Below, piece after piece: positions 5,175-11,484 of a stretch of 11,484 nt of DNA. Made by a program: the position numbers and the translations under genes. A model generated the notes under the pieces. The model was not told where the DNA came from, did no database searches, and saw only the letters and a program-made list of their open reading frames with translations. The stretch spans positions 1-11,484 of the forward strand of contig WYEE01000057.1 in the NCBI GenBank assembly GCA_009904025.1, read 5' to 3'. The DNA comes from Thermogladius sp. GTDB taxonomy: Archaea > Thermoproteota > Thermoprotei_A > Sulfolobales > Desulfurococcaceae. Every line of letters begins with the position of its first letter. The first letter of the stretch is position 1.

Positions 5175-6866
5175 TCACTTTTTAACCAGCTCTAGGATGC
5201 CCTCGTAAGTCTTCTTATAGATCTCGGTTGATTCCAGCTTACGTCTATCCCTAATGTATTTCCTTGTTACAATCCCCTCGGGCAACCCGTATTTCCTGCT
5301 GTAATCCACGAGGCTTATGCTGTTCTCTCTGTGGATTTTCTCCCTGTACAAGTCCTCGAATATGTTGAACGCGCAGAAGGGTATGAGCCTCCCATCGGGC
5401 ACCGCGTAGTGTATGTTGCACCTCTGGACTCTCTGGATATCGTAGTTGTACAAGTCCATGAAGTGCATTTGGCCTAGGAACAGTAGCTTGTAGTGTATCT
5501 CCCCGAGAGCCTCATAACTCCTCTTAACGATCACGTTGAACAATAGCTTGTAGAGGTCGAACCCCTCAGGCGCCTTCTCCTGGTGGATGAACTTCCTTAT
5601 ATTGTAAAGAAGCTTCATCCCGGTAAGCAACCTGCTTGAACCCTCCACCAGGTCCCTCCACTTTTCCTCGAGGTACTCGACGAGCCCTTCTACATCCACG
5701 AACTCCGTGATCGGTATAAGCCTGGTGTCACCGCCCCTCTTCTCGACGTAGACGTACGTCCCTACCCCGCATGCGGGGTGGTTGCTCATCTCGAACTTGA
5801 ACTCCCCGCTGAAGCCCTCGATGAACCTTGAGAATACAGCGCTCACATTAATGGGGAACCACGCCTCCCTCGGCACCTCCCCCTCCGTCTGCTCCTCAAC
5901 CAGCTTCATGATGTCGCCTATTGTAACCCTGTACTTCTCCCTCTCATGCCTCTTCATCAATCCGGTGATGCTGACTGGCTGGAAGTTCACTGACCTAACG
6001 ATATCCATGTGCTTGGCGGCGAACTTGATCATTGCGCCCAGCTCGTGCGTGTTAACCTTGTTTATCACAGTCGGCACGAGCACCACGCTTGTCATACCCG
6101 CCTTCCTGAAAACCTCGAATATGTAGGGTATCTCCCAGTGGTTCTTCCAGTTTGTCACAGGCGTAACCCCGTCGAAGCTCAGGTAAACCGTGTTGACACC
6201 GCTGGCCCTCAGCTCCCTAGCGTACTCCACTGCTTTAGCGGGGTCCTCCCAGTATAGCTCGCAGAACTTTATCCCGTTAGTGTTCAACTGGATGTGCCTA
6301 ACCCCCTCGCTCTTAATCATCCTCACGATATCCACGAGGTCTTCCCTGAGAGTCGGCTCACCCCCCGTTAGCTGGACGGCGACTGTCACACCCTGCTTCT
6401 TGATCGCCCTAACCATCTCCTTGATCTGCTCGATGGAAGGCTCGTAGACATACCCGGATGCCTCGGCGAAGAAGAAGCAGTACCAGCAGCTTAAGTTACA
6501 CCTGTTCGTCAACACGATGTTGACCAGAGCCGAGTGCTGCTTGTGCATAGGGCATAGTCCGCAGTTGAAGGGGCAGGGGCCCTTGAGCTGCGTGTATATG
6601 TGCCGCGCCCCCCTCCCATCCTCCTCCCACTTCATTATCCTCTTTAAGGCGGTTGCGTCCCCGTAGTATAGTTCCTCGATCTCACCGTGCTCGGGGCAAA
6701 CCCTCCTTATGTAGACCTTCCCCTCTCTCTCGACTAAAACAGCTGGTAGAACCCTGTAGCAGTACGGGCAAACACTCATAGTCGTCGAGACAAGCTCCTC
6801 CCCACCCTTAATCCTGGGGATAACATACGAGATCTCGCCTACCCTTTTACCCGAAGTCAACGTCAA
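5175..6866 (-). CDS. tes: Radical SAM tetraether lipid synthase (Tes/GDGT-MAS family)
   Basis: Tes joins two archaeol-type lipids by C-C bonds between phytanyl chain ends to make membrane-spanning tetraethers. From the chosen TTG (563 residues) the order is: an N-terminal CPYC (33-36) with Cys57 in VCPEHGE, a rubredoxin-like metal site; CPFNCGLCPMHKQH (98-111) with three cysteines for an auxiliary cluster; LTNRCNLSCWYC (119-130), the CX3CX2C radical SAM motif; GGEPT (168-172); then Cys366 (ACGVG), Cys483 and Cys498 (PFCAFN), likely ligands of a C-terminal cluster. This pattern and the length fit the MJ0619-type family. The TTG at 6866 has GGTGGT four bases upstream and leaves the usual short stretch before CPYC. 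An upstream ATG at 6950 would overlap the divergent gene and its promoter. It is probably expressed alone from the promoter near 6911. Confidence 0.88.
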   Translation of the reverse strand: MTLTSGKRVGEISYVIPRIKGGEELVSTTMSVCPYCYRVLPAVLVEREGKVYIRRVCPEHGEIEELYYGDATALKRIMKWEEDGRGARHIYTQLKGPCPFNCGLCPMHKQHSALVNIVLTNRCNLSCWYCFFFAEASGYVYEPSIEQIKEMVRAIKKQGVTVAVQLTGGEPTLREDLVDIVRMIKSEGVRHIQLNTNGIKFCELYWEDPAKAVEYARELRASGVNTVYLSFDGVTPVTNWKNHWEIPYIFEVFRKAGMTSVVLVPTVINKVNTHELGAMIKFAAKHMDIVRSVNFQPVSITGLMKRHEREKYRVTIGDIMKLVEEQTEGEVPREAWFPINVSAVFSRFIEGFSGEFKFEMSNHPACGVGTYVYVEKRGGDTRLIPITEFVDVEGLVEYLEEKWRDLVEGSSRLLTGMKLLYNIRKFIHQEKAPEGFDLYKLLFNVIVKRSYEALGEIHYKLLFLGQMHFMDLYNYDIQRVQRCNIHYAVPDGRLIPFCAFNIFEDLYREKIHRENSISLVDYSRKYGLPEGIVTRKYIRDRRKLESTEIYKKTYEGILELVKK

Positions 6867-6907
6867 CGATACCACCGCGACCTTAGGATAACTTAACACC
6901 ACCAACC

Positions 6908-6915
6908 AATATAAG
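6908..6915. promoter_or_regulatory. Shared or bidirectional TATA element between tes and the divergent gene
   Basis: AATATAAG on the plus strand (CTTATATT on the minus) is at a workable distance from both genes. It predicts a plus start of transcription near 6936, 13 bases before ATG 6949, and a minus start near 6886, 20 bases before TTG 6866. No second clear box is visible on either side. TFB recognition elements were not resolved. Confidence 0.5.
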
Positions 6916-6948
6916 TGTTCCCCGGGAGATGTGGTTAGTGAGTGAGAC

Positions 6949-7368
6949 ATGGTTGAAATCGCGCTGGAGGTCTCGCTTAAAACCAGTATCCCGGGCTTCC
7001 CCGAGGCGTCGAAGACTATATCAGTTTCAACAAGCACCGGCTCGGCCATCTTAGAGGCGGGTAGACTAGTTATCCCCTCCCCCTCCAGGCTCAGGGTCAG
7101 ATATGTTAACACTGGGAGCGGCGATTATGCTCTTGTCGCAGGGGGCGTTCTAAGACTGGGGGATAGGGAGATCCCGGTACCTTGTATGATAGCTGTCTCT
7201 AAGCCCTGTTTCAGAATCCAGGTGATAATACCTGGGGTCGACGAGGACGTTGAAGTACCCCCGGGCTCATACGATATACTCCTCGTCTTGAATTGGGGTG
7301 AGGCCTCTGGCAGAGGCGTCCATAAGCTTTCCGTTGAACTAGATGTGAAACCCGGCTCAACCGAATAA
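6949..7368 (+). CDS. Hypothetical beta-rich protein
   Basis: I do not recognise this 139-residue protein. It has no signal peptide, membrane segment or known motif. Alternating hydrophobic stretches separated by Gly/Pro/Ser-rich turns suggest an all-beta, Ig-like or jelly-roll-like fold: VEIALEVSL, ISVSTST, LRVRYVN, FRIQVIIPG, YDILLVLNWG, KLSVELDV. Two cysteines, Cys79 and Cys87, are nine positions apart and could pair. The reading frame is supported by a TATA box 38 bases upstream, the purine/GTGAG-rich segment GGTTAGTGAGTGAG just before the ATG, and normal codon use. The frame opposite (the minus extension of tes) has no such support. Three bases after its stop the TATA box of tRNA-Lys begins. 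It is divergent from tes, but no functional link can be shown. Confidence 0.65.
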   Translation: MVEIALEVSLKTSIPGFPEASKTISVSTSTGSAILEAGRLVIPSPSRLRVRYVNTGSGDYALVAGGVLRLGDREIPVPCMIAVSKPCFRIQVIIPGVDEDVEVPPGSYDILLVLNWGEASGRGVHKLSVELDVKPGSTE

Positions 7369-7370
7369 GG

Positions 7371-7378
7371 TTTAAAAT
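7371..7378 (+). promoter_or_regulatory. TATA box of tRNA-Lys
   Basis: TTTAAAAT is centred about 32 bases before the tRNA, predicting a start near 7400 and a leader of about six bases. It begins three bases after the stop of the preceding gene. Confidence 0.65.
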
Positions 7379-7405
7379 AGCGGAAACAGTGTAGTTGATG
7401 AATCG

Positions 7406-7479
7406 GGGCCCGTAGCTCAGCTTGGTAGAGCGGCGGGCTTTTAACCCGTAGGTCCCGGGTTCAAATCCCGGCGGGCCCG
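7406..7479 (+). tRNA. tRNA-Lys(TTT)
   Basis: The cloverleaf is complete. The acceptor GGGCCCG (7406-7412) pairs with CGGGCCC (7472-7478), with discriminator G7479. The D stem is GCTC/GAGC. The anticodon stem GCGGG pairs with CCCGT around the loop CTTTTAA, giving anticodon TTT (7440-7442). The T arm is CCGGG-TTCAAAT-CCCGG. There is no intron and CCA is not encoded, as usual in archaea. Confidence 0.97.
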
Positions 7480-7513
7480 CTCCCCGGTGAAACCCCCTCA
7501 ACCTATGTTAAAC

Positions 7514-7521
7514 GCTTTTAA
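7514..7521 (+). promoter_or_regulatory. TATA box of tRNA-Gln
   Basis: GCTTTTAA is centred about 33 bases before the tRNA, predicting a start near 7544. The same GCTTTTAA string precedes tRNA-Ala at 9510-9517, which supports both. Confidence 0.6.
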
Positions 7522-7550
7522 CCCTCTGAGACAAGTATCCTAAGATGGAT

Positions 7551-7656
7551 AGCCGGGTCGTCTAGCGGCCAAGGATGCGGGGCTCTGGGCCACTTGGGCT
7601 TCCACGCCCAGGTGGGGAGGGCCCCCGTGACCGGGGTTCGAATCCCCGCCCGGCTA
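7551..7656 (+). tRNA. tRNA-Gln(CTG) with 33-nt intron
   Basis: The acceptor AGCCGGG (7551-7557) pairs with CCCGGCT (7649-7655), and A7656 is the discriminator. The D arm GTCTAGCGG... is typical of archaeal tRNA-Gln. The anticodon stem CGGGG (7578-7582) pairs with CCCCG (7623-7627), and the anticodon CTG is at 7585-7587. The T arm is CGGGG-TTCGAAT-CCCCG. The mature tRNA is 73 bases after removal of 7589-7621. tRNA-Glu(CTC) was considered, but the splice geometry fixes CTG. The last three bases overlap the stop codon of the opposite-strand DUF99 gene. Confidence 0.93.
7589..7621 (+). other. Archaeal tRNA intron (position 37/38) with bulge-helix-bulge
   Basis: The splice motif fits exactly. The outer helix is the anticodon stem (7578-7582/7623-7627). 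The 4-bp central helix is CTCT (7583-7586) with GGAG (7616-7619). The 3-base bulges are 7587-7589 and 7620-7622, and the inner helix is 10 bp (7590-7599/7606-7615) closed by the loop TTCCAC. Cutting after the second base of each bulge releases 7589-7621. Splicing would be by the archaeal tRNA endonuclease and RtcB ligase. Confidence 0.9.
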
Positions 7657-8235
7657 CTCTCCTACCCCTAGACTCAGCTTGTGGTGGAAGAGCCTAGTCA
7701 ACGCTGAGGCAACACTGTGGGCTACTCTAAGTGGTTCAGGGATCGGGCTGTAGATCATCGCTTGCTTAACGAGGCGTATTGCCTCCTGGTATTCAACCCC
7801 AACTGGGAGTATTCTGATGGTTCTCCAAGGTGTTTCAACCGGTTTAAGATATTCAAACGCCTTCAAGAAAACTCTCAGCCTCTCCTCCCCGTCCGGGAAG
7901 TGTTTCCTGAGGGCTTCAACCACTCCCCTAACATCTACATCACCGTATTGGACTACTACGACGGGTTGCCCTGTCGAATCGTGTATTCTCCAGGGGTCTA
8001 CAACGTCGAACCCGCTGTATGTTACGCCGTCCAACAGTATGAGCCCCTCCCCAAGCATCTCGCTCAACTCTATAATACCCGTCTCGCTTAAACCAGCATC
8101 AACTAGCACGGGCTTGAACCCGATGGCCACCGGCTTCAAGTCCTCTCCTGTCCTCACACCGAGTATGACCGTGTAGCCTCTCCTAGACTTAAACCCCACC
8201 GGGAAATAACCGTCGTCGAAGGCTATGTAGTTCAT
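7654..8235 (-). CDS. DUF99 family protein (endonuclease V-like fold)
   Basis: This 193-residue protein belongs to DUF99 (COG1628), a largely archaeal family with a fold related to endonuclease V and no settled activity. Typical features are IAFDDGYF (4-11, with Asp7 and Asp8), VLVDAGLSET (43-52), ILLDGVTYSGFDVVD (66-80, with Asp69), the strand PVVVVQ (91-96), and the C-terminal EPLRVAHSVASAL helix (167-179). The acidic residues on the first and central strands are placed like the metal ligands of endonuclease V; activity is not established. Its ATG overlaps the cdc6 stop as ATGA, so the two are translationally coupled. The coupling with a replication initiator hints at a DNA-related role. Its stop codon overlaps three bases of the opposite-strand tRNA-Gln. 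Confidence 0.88.
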   Translation of the reverse strand: MNYIAFDDGYFPVGFKSRRGYTVILGVRTGEDLKPVAIGFKPVLVDAGLSETGIIELSEMLGEGLILLDGVTYSGFDVVDPWRIHDSTGQPVVVVQYGDVDVRGVVEALRKHFPDGEERLRVFLKAFEYLKPVETPWRTIRILPVGVEYQEAIRLVKQAMIYSPIPEPLRVAHSVASALTRLFHHKLSLGVGE

Positions 8236-9419
8236 CTAACATCCTTCAAGAGCTCTTCAATAGTCTTAACCAGCTCGGGTTTAACTCTAATAACCTTGGT
8301 GACACCGTATCTCCCTCTGCTTGTGACAGTAGCGTTAACCAACCCCAGCATGTCGAGCTGGCTTATTATCTCGCTGACCCTCCTCTGGGTCAACGGCTCG
8401 AAACCTAGGTTTCTCGCCGTATCCGAGTACTTTAAGTAGACTTCTCCCGTGGTCGCATTACCCTTGGATTTAGCGACGTCTATAACGGCCTTCAAGACGA
8501 GTTTCTGGTGGAGGGGTAGGGAGAGTATACTCTGCTGTATCCTCCCCTCCTCTATCTCAATGTTCGCCTTCTTCACATGCTCCACAGTCACCTTTGATGC
8601 GCCCTCCCTCTCAGCTATCTCGCCTGCAACCCTGAGGAGGTCCAACGCCCTCCTTGCGTCACCGTGCTCCCTCGCCGCCAAGGCGGCGCAGAAAGATATC
8701 ACGCCATCCTCCACAGTCCCAGGGTAGAAGGCTTTCTCAGCCCTCTGCTTCAATATGTCGAACAACTGCTCGGCGTTGTAGGGTGGGAAGACTATCTCAA
8801 CCTCGCCTAGGCTCGACCTGACACGGGGGTCTAGGCTCTCGACGAAGTTTACGTCGTTGGTGATGCCTATAAGGGCTACACGCGCGTTCTTCAACTCCTC
8901 GTTCACTCTCACAAGCTTGTACAACAAGTCGTCTCCCTCCCTCTTGACGTAGTAATCTATCTCGTCTAGGACAACGATGTGGACGCCGCCCCAGTTCTCC
9001 AGCGCGTTTATGTACCTCCTGTAGACCTCGCTGATGGCAAGGCCTGTTGGGGGTATCCTCAACCCGATGCTGGACGCTATTTGAGCGACCACCCTGTACG
9101 TCGTGTCAACCTTCCTAGTGTTCACGTAAGCCTGCTCCAGCTTGACGTTCAACGCACTGGCCTTCTCAACAAGTCTTTTAACAACGTAGCGGGCTACAGC
9201 GGTCTTACCCGTGCCTGTTAAACCGTATAGGAGAGCGTTGCTCGGCCTCTCCCCTCTTAAGGCAACAACAAACAACTCGGCCAGCCTCTTAATCTCATTT
9301 TCTCTGTGAGGCAGAACCTCCGGGACATACTCGGGGTGGAGTATCTCCCTGTCCTTGAATATCCTGGTTTTAGTAGCCTTCAAGTTCTGAACCAGCTCGT
9401 CGATTATATCGGATGCCAT
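8232..9419 (-). CDS. cdc6: Orc1/Cdc6 replication initiator
   Basis: This 395-residue AAA+ protein binds archaeal replication origins and helps load the MCM helicase. Numbered from the chosen ATG: LPHRENEI (36-43); Walker A GLTGTGKT (66-73); the initiator-specific segment with YVNTRKVDTTYRV (98-110); Walker B VVLDEID (139-145); sensor 1 GITND (185-189); the arginine finger in DPRVRSS (197-203); sensor 2 GDARRALDLLR (253-263); and a C-terminal winged helix from about 300 to the end. All ATPase residues are intact. The ATG at 9419 gives the N-terminus MASDIIDEL that fits the family; a TTG at 9443 would add eight residues and is less likely. It is followed by DUF99 with an ATGA overlap. The paralogue class (Orc1-1 or Orc1-2) is uncertain, though the HRE motif and length favour Orc1-1. 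A nearby origin is common for such genes but not proven here. Confidence 0.92.
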   Translation of the reverse strand: MASDIIDELVQNLKATKTRIFKDREILHPEYVPEVLPHRENEIKRLAELFVVALRGERPSNALLYGLTGTGKTAVARYVVKRLVEKASALNVKLEQAYVNTRKVDTTYRVVAQIASSIGLRIPPTGLAISEVYRRYINALENWGGVHIVVLDEIDYYVKREGDDLLYKLVRVNEELKNARVALIGITNDVNFVESLDPRVRSSLGEVEIVFPPYNAEQLFDILKQRAEKAFYPGTVEDGVISFCAALAAREHGDARRALDLLRVAGEIAEREGASKVTVEHVKKANIEIEEGRIQQSILSLPLHQKLVLKAVIDVAKSKGNATTGEVYLKYSDTARNLGFEPLTQRRVSEIISQLDMLGLVNATVTSRGRYGVTKVIRVKPELVKTIEELLKDVR

Positions 9420-9449
9420 ACAGGTACGCGACCTCTCCTTCAACTGGGA

Positions 9450-9471
9450 ATATAGCGGGTTCCCTATTTAA
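9450..9471 (-). promoter_or_regulatory. Promoter region of cdc6
   Basis: Two minus-strand boxes are possible. GCTATATTCC near 9450-9458 would start transcription near 9429, giving a nearly leaderless ATG 9419. A TTAAATAG box near 9464-9471 would start near 9442 and place AAGGAGAGG in the leader, about 13 bases before the ATG. Either favours ATG 9419 over TTG 9443. Confidence 0.45.
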
Positions 9472-9474
9472 CTC

Positions 9475-9487
9475 AGTGGATTCCACT
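9475..9487. repeat. Perfect 13-base inverted repeat between cdc6 and tRNA-Ala
   Basis: AGTGGA-T-TCCACT is a perfect inverted repeat in the cdc6/tRNA-Ala intergenic space. It shares the CCACT core with archaeal origin recognition boxes but lacks the flanking G-run, so it may be an operator or a weak Orc1/Cdc6 site. Confidence 0.45.
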
Positions 9488-9509
9488 CTCTTTCGCCTCC
9501 GGGAAGAAT

Positions 9510-9517
9510 GCTTTTAA
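9510..9517 (+). promoter_or_regulatory. TATA box of tRNA-Ala
   Basis: GCTTTTAA is centred about 33 bases before the tRNA. The more TATA-like TTTATAATA at 9526-9534 is too close: it would start transcription inside the tRNA. Confidence 0.55.
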
Positions 9518-9546
9518 GACGATGATTTATAATAATCTAAGACGGC

Positions 9547-9989
<443 letters not shown>

Positions 9990-11484
9990 TTGAATGTCTC
10001 AGAAACCCGTGGTGGAAAGCAGGGTATAATTGTAGGCTTGAAGTCGCGTAGACCGTGGAGGGCTACCTGGGCGTCTAACTACTACGTTAAGTGGTTTGTA
10101 CTGGGGTCGGTGATAGGCGTTGTAGCAGGGGTCTCAGCCCTAGTATTCTACTTCACGTTGAAGCTCATGGAGTATCTTTTCCTAGGTTTAATTGTCGGTG
10201 CATCGATGCCGGAGCCGATTGGTGAAGGCGGCTCGTTGGAAAGCGGGTTTAAGGCAGTTAACTACTGGCTGATACCTGTCTCAACAACTCTCGGCGGATT
10301 ACTATCGGGTTTAATAGTCTACACGTGGGCTCCTGAGGCCGAGGGGCACGGCACGGATGCTGCGATAAACGCGTACCATAGGCTTGAGGGCAGGATAAGG
10401 AGGAGGATCCCCTTGGTAAAGCTGGTTGCCTCGGCTGTAAACATAGGGTCGGGGGGTAGTGCTGGTAGAGAGGGGCCTACAGCACAGCTCAGTGCCGGTA
10501 TTGGCTCAGCTATAGCCGACCTCCTGGGGCTGTCCCCCGAGGATAGGAGGAGGGCGGTGGCTGTTGGCATGGGGGCTGGCATAGGCTCGATTTTCAAGGC
10601 GCCGATCGGGGGAGCAATATTAGCAGCCGAGGTGCTTTACAGGAGGGACATAGAGTATGAAGTCCTCTTCCCGGCATTCATAGCCTCAGCCGTGGGATAC
10701 TCCGTGTTCGGATCGGTCGTAGGCTTCACACCTATATTCGGTTACTACACTGGTGAATTCAATCCTGCTAGGTTGCCCCTATATCTCGTCCTCGGCGTGG
10801 TCGACGGGTTGTTAGCAGTGCTGTACATTAAGATTTTCTACGGGATTCACGACTCGTTTAAAAGGTGGCGTGTAAGCAACTACATTAAGCCGGTGGTAGG
10901 GGGTTTACTAGCCGGTATAGTGGGCGTTCTAGCCCCACAGGTCCTCGGCACCAGCTACGGCTGGGTGAACCTGGCCGAGCTCGGGAAGCTAGGACTATTC
11001 ACTTCACCCCTCCTCCCTCTCACCATCCTACTAGTATTGCTACCGTTCCTAAAGATCCTCGCCACATCATTCACAATAGGGTCGGGGGGTAGCGGCGGTG
11101 TCTTCGCACCAGGCATAGCCATAGGGGCGCTAGTCGGCCTTGACATGGGCTTACTCTTCCACCACCTACTCCCCTCACTGGTGCCGGATGTAGCACCCTT
11201 TGTAATAGTGAGCATGCTCTCCCTCTTCGGCGTAGCCGCTAAGGCGCCTTTAGCCGTCATTTTCATGGTAATGGAGATGACCGGCAGTTACCAACTGCTA
11301 CCTGCAGCAATGATCGCGACGGCAACAGCCTACCTGGTTTCCGGTGACAATACGATATACAGAGCTCAGGTACCCACGAGGAAGGATTCGCCAGTTCATG
11401 TCGGCGAGTACAGCATCCCGGTACTTATGGAGATCAAGGTCGGGGAGTGCCGATTAGAGCGGGGGCTCATGGTCAGAGTTGATG
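9990..11484 (+). CDS. ClC-type chloride channel/transporter (3' end outside the window)
   Basis: This membrane protein moves chloride (or a similar anion) across the membrane, as a channel or Cl-/H+ exchanger. Numbered from TTG 9990: the first selectivity loop is GHGTD (119-123), with His120 in place of the usual serine of GSGIP. GSGGSAGREGP (153-163) contains the gating glutamate, Glu161. KAPIGGAILAAEV (203-215) is the helix where exchangers often have an inner proton glutamate; here that position is Val215. GSGGSGGVFAPG (364-375) and TGSY with Tyr434 complete the ion site. After about 460 the sequence looks like the linker into a C-terminal CBS region, cut off by the window. TTG 9990 is favoured by AAGTGATC four bases upstream; TTG 10038 is an alternative that keeps all membrane segments. 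It is not part of an operon visible here. Confidence 0.88.
   Translation, partial: MNVSETRGGKQGIIVGLKSRRPWRATWASNYYVKWFVLGSVIGVVAGVSALVFYFTLKLMEYLFLGLIVGASMPEPIGEGGSLESGFKAVNYWLIPVSTTLGGLLSGLIVYTWAPEAEGHGTDAAINAYHRLEGRIRRRIPLVKLVASAVNIGSGGSAGREGPTAQLSAGIGSAIADLLGLSPEDRRRAVAVGMGAGIGSIFKAPIGGAILAAEVLYRRDIEYEVLFPAFIASAVGYSVFGSVVGFTPIFGYYTGEFNPARLPLYLVLGVVDGLLAVLYIKIFYGIHDSFKRWRVSNYIKPVVGGLLAGIVGVLAPQVLGTSYGWVNLAELGKLGLFTSPLLPLTILLVLLPFLKILATSFTIGSGGSGGVFAPGIAIGALVGLDMGLLFHHLLPSLVPDVAPFVIVSMLSLFGVAAKAPLAVIFMVMEMTGSYQLLPAAMIATATAYLVSGDNTIYRAQVPTRKDSPVHVGEYSIPVLMEIKVGECRLERGLMVRVD

Noticed and set aside
6867..7112. N-terminal extension of the tetraether synthase to 7112
   Set aside because: It overlaps the better-supported divergent gene and its promoter, has no family resemblance, and lies upstream of a TTG with a proper ribosome binding site.
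9420..9443. TTG start at 9443 for cdc6
   Set aside because: It adds eight residues not typical of the family and sits at or upstream of the likely transcription starts.
10319..11266. Antisense open frames opposite the ClC gene
   Set aside because: They mirror codon bias of the real gene, have no start signals and show no protein family.

Overview
The window looks like chromosomal DNA of a hyperthermophilic crenarchaeote (Thermoproteota), most likely near Desulfurococcales. The evidence is a tetraether-lipid-synthase-type radical SAM protein, an Orc1/Cdc6 initiator, a tRNA with a bulge-helix-bulge intron, tRNAs without encoded CCA, TATA-type promoters, GGTG/GAGGTGATC ribosome binding sites, GTG/TTG starts, and archaeal families DUF99 and DUF2148. 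The order-level placement is inference.

Layout. 1-215 is a leader region with short repeats and two TATA-like boxes. 216-728 (+) is a DUF2148 (ferredoxin-domain-like) protein whose usual cysteine cluster is gone. 779-2790 (+) is a tight operon: an ArsB/NhaD/SLC13-type membrane transporter followed by two small beta-grasp (ubiquitin-like, ThiS/MoaD-type) proteins ending in Gly-Gly. It converges, with one base between stop codons, on a minus-strand operon read from 5120 down to 2792: a Fap7/AK6-like NTPase, a circularly permuted YlqF/Nog2-like GTPase, a third Gly-Gly ubiquitin-like protein, and an E1-like (MoeB/ThiF/UbaA) adenylating enzyme. The E1-like protein lacks the crossover-loop cysteine and two of the four zinc cysteines. 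Upstream on the minus strand lies the tetraether lipid synthase homologue (5175-6866), divergent from an unrecognised beta-rich protein (6949-7368, +).

7371-7656 (+) holds tRNA-Lys(TTT) and an intron-containing tRNA-Gln(CTG). 7654-9419 (minus) is cdc6 followed by a DUF99 gene whose start overlaps the cdc6 stop (ATGA) and whose stop overlaps the tRNA-Gln 3' end. Then come tRNA-Ala(GGC), a 0.37-kb GC-rich region with no gene I can defend, and a ClC chloride channel/transporter that runs off the right edge.

The genes fall into four themes: ubiquitin-like sulfur transfer (cofactor synthesis or tRNA thiolation), ribosome maturation (the two NTPases), membrane lipid cyclisation, and replication initiation with tRNA supply. 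The most interesting point is the cluster of three different Gly-Gly carriers around one cysteine-poor E1-like enzyme, joined to two ribosome-biogenesis NTPases.
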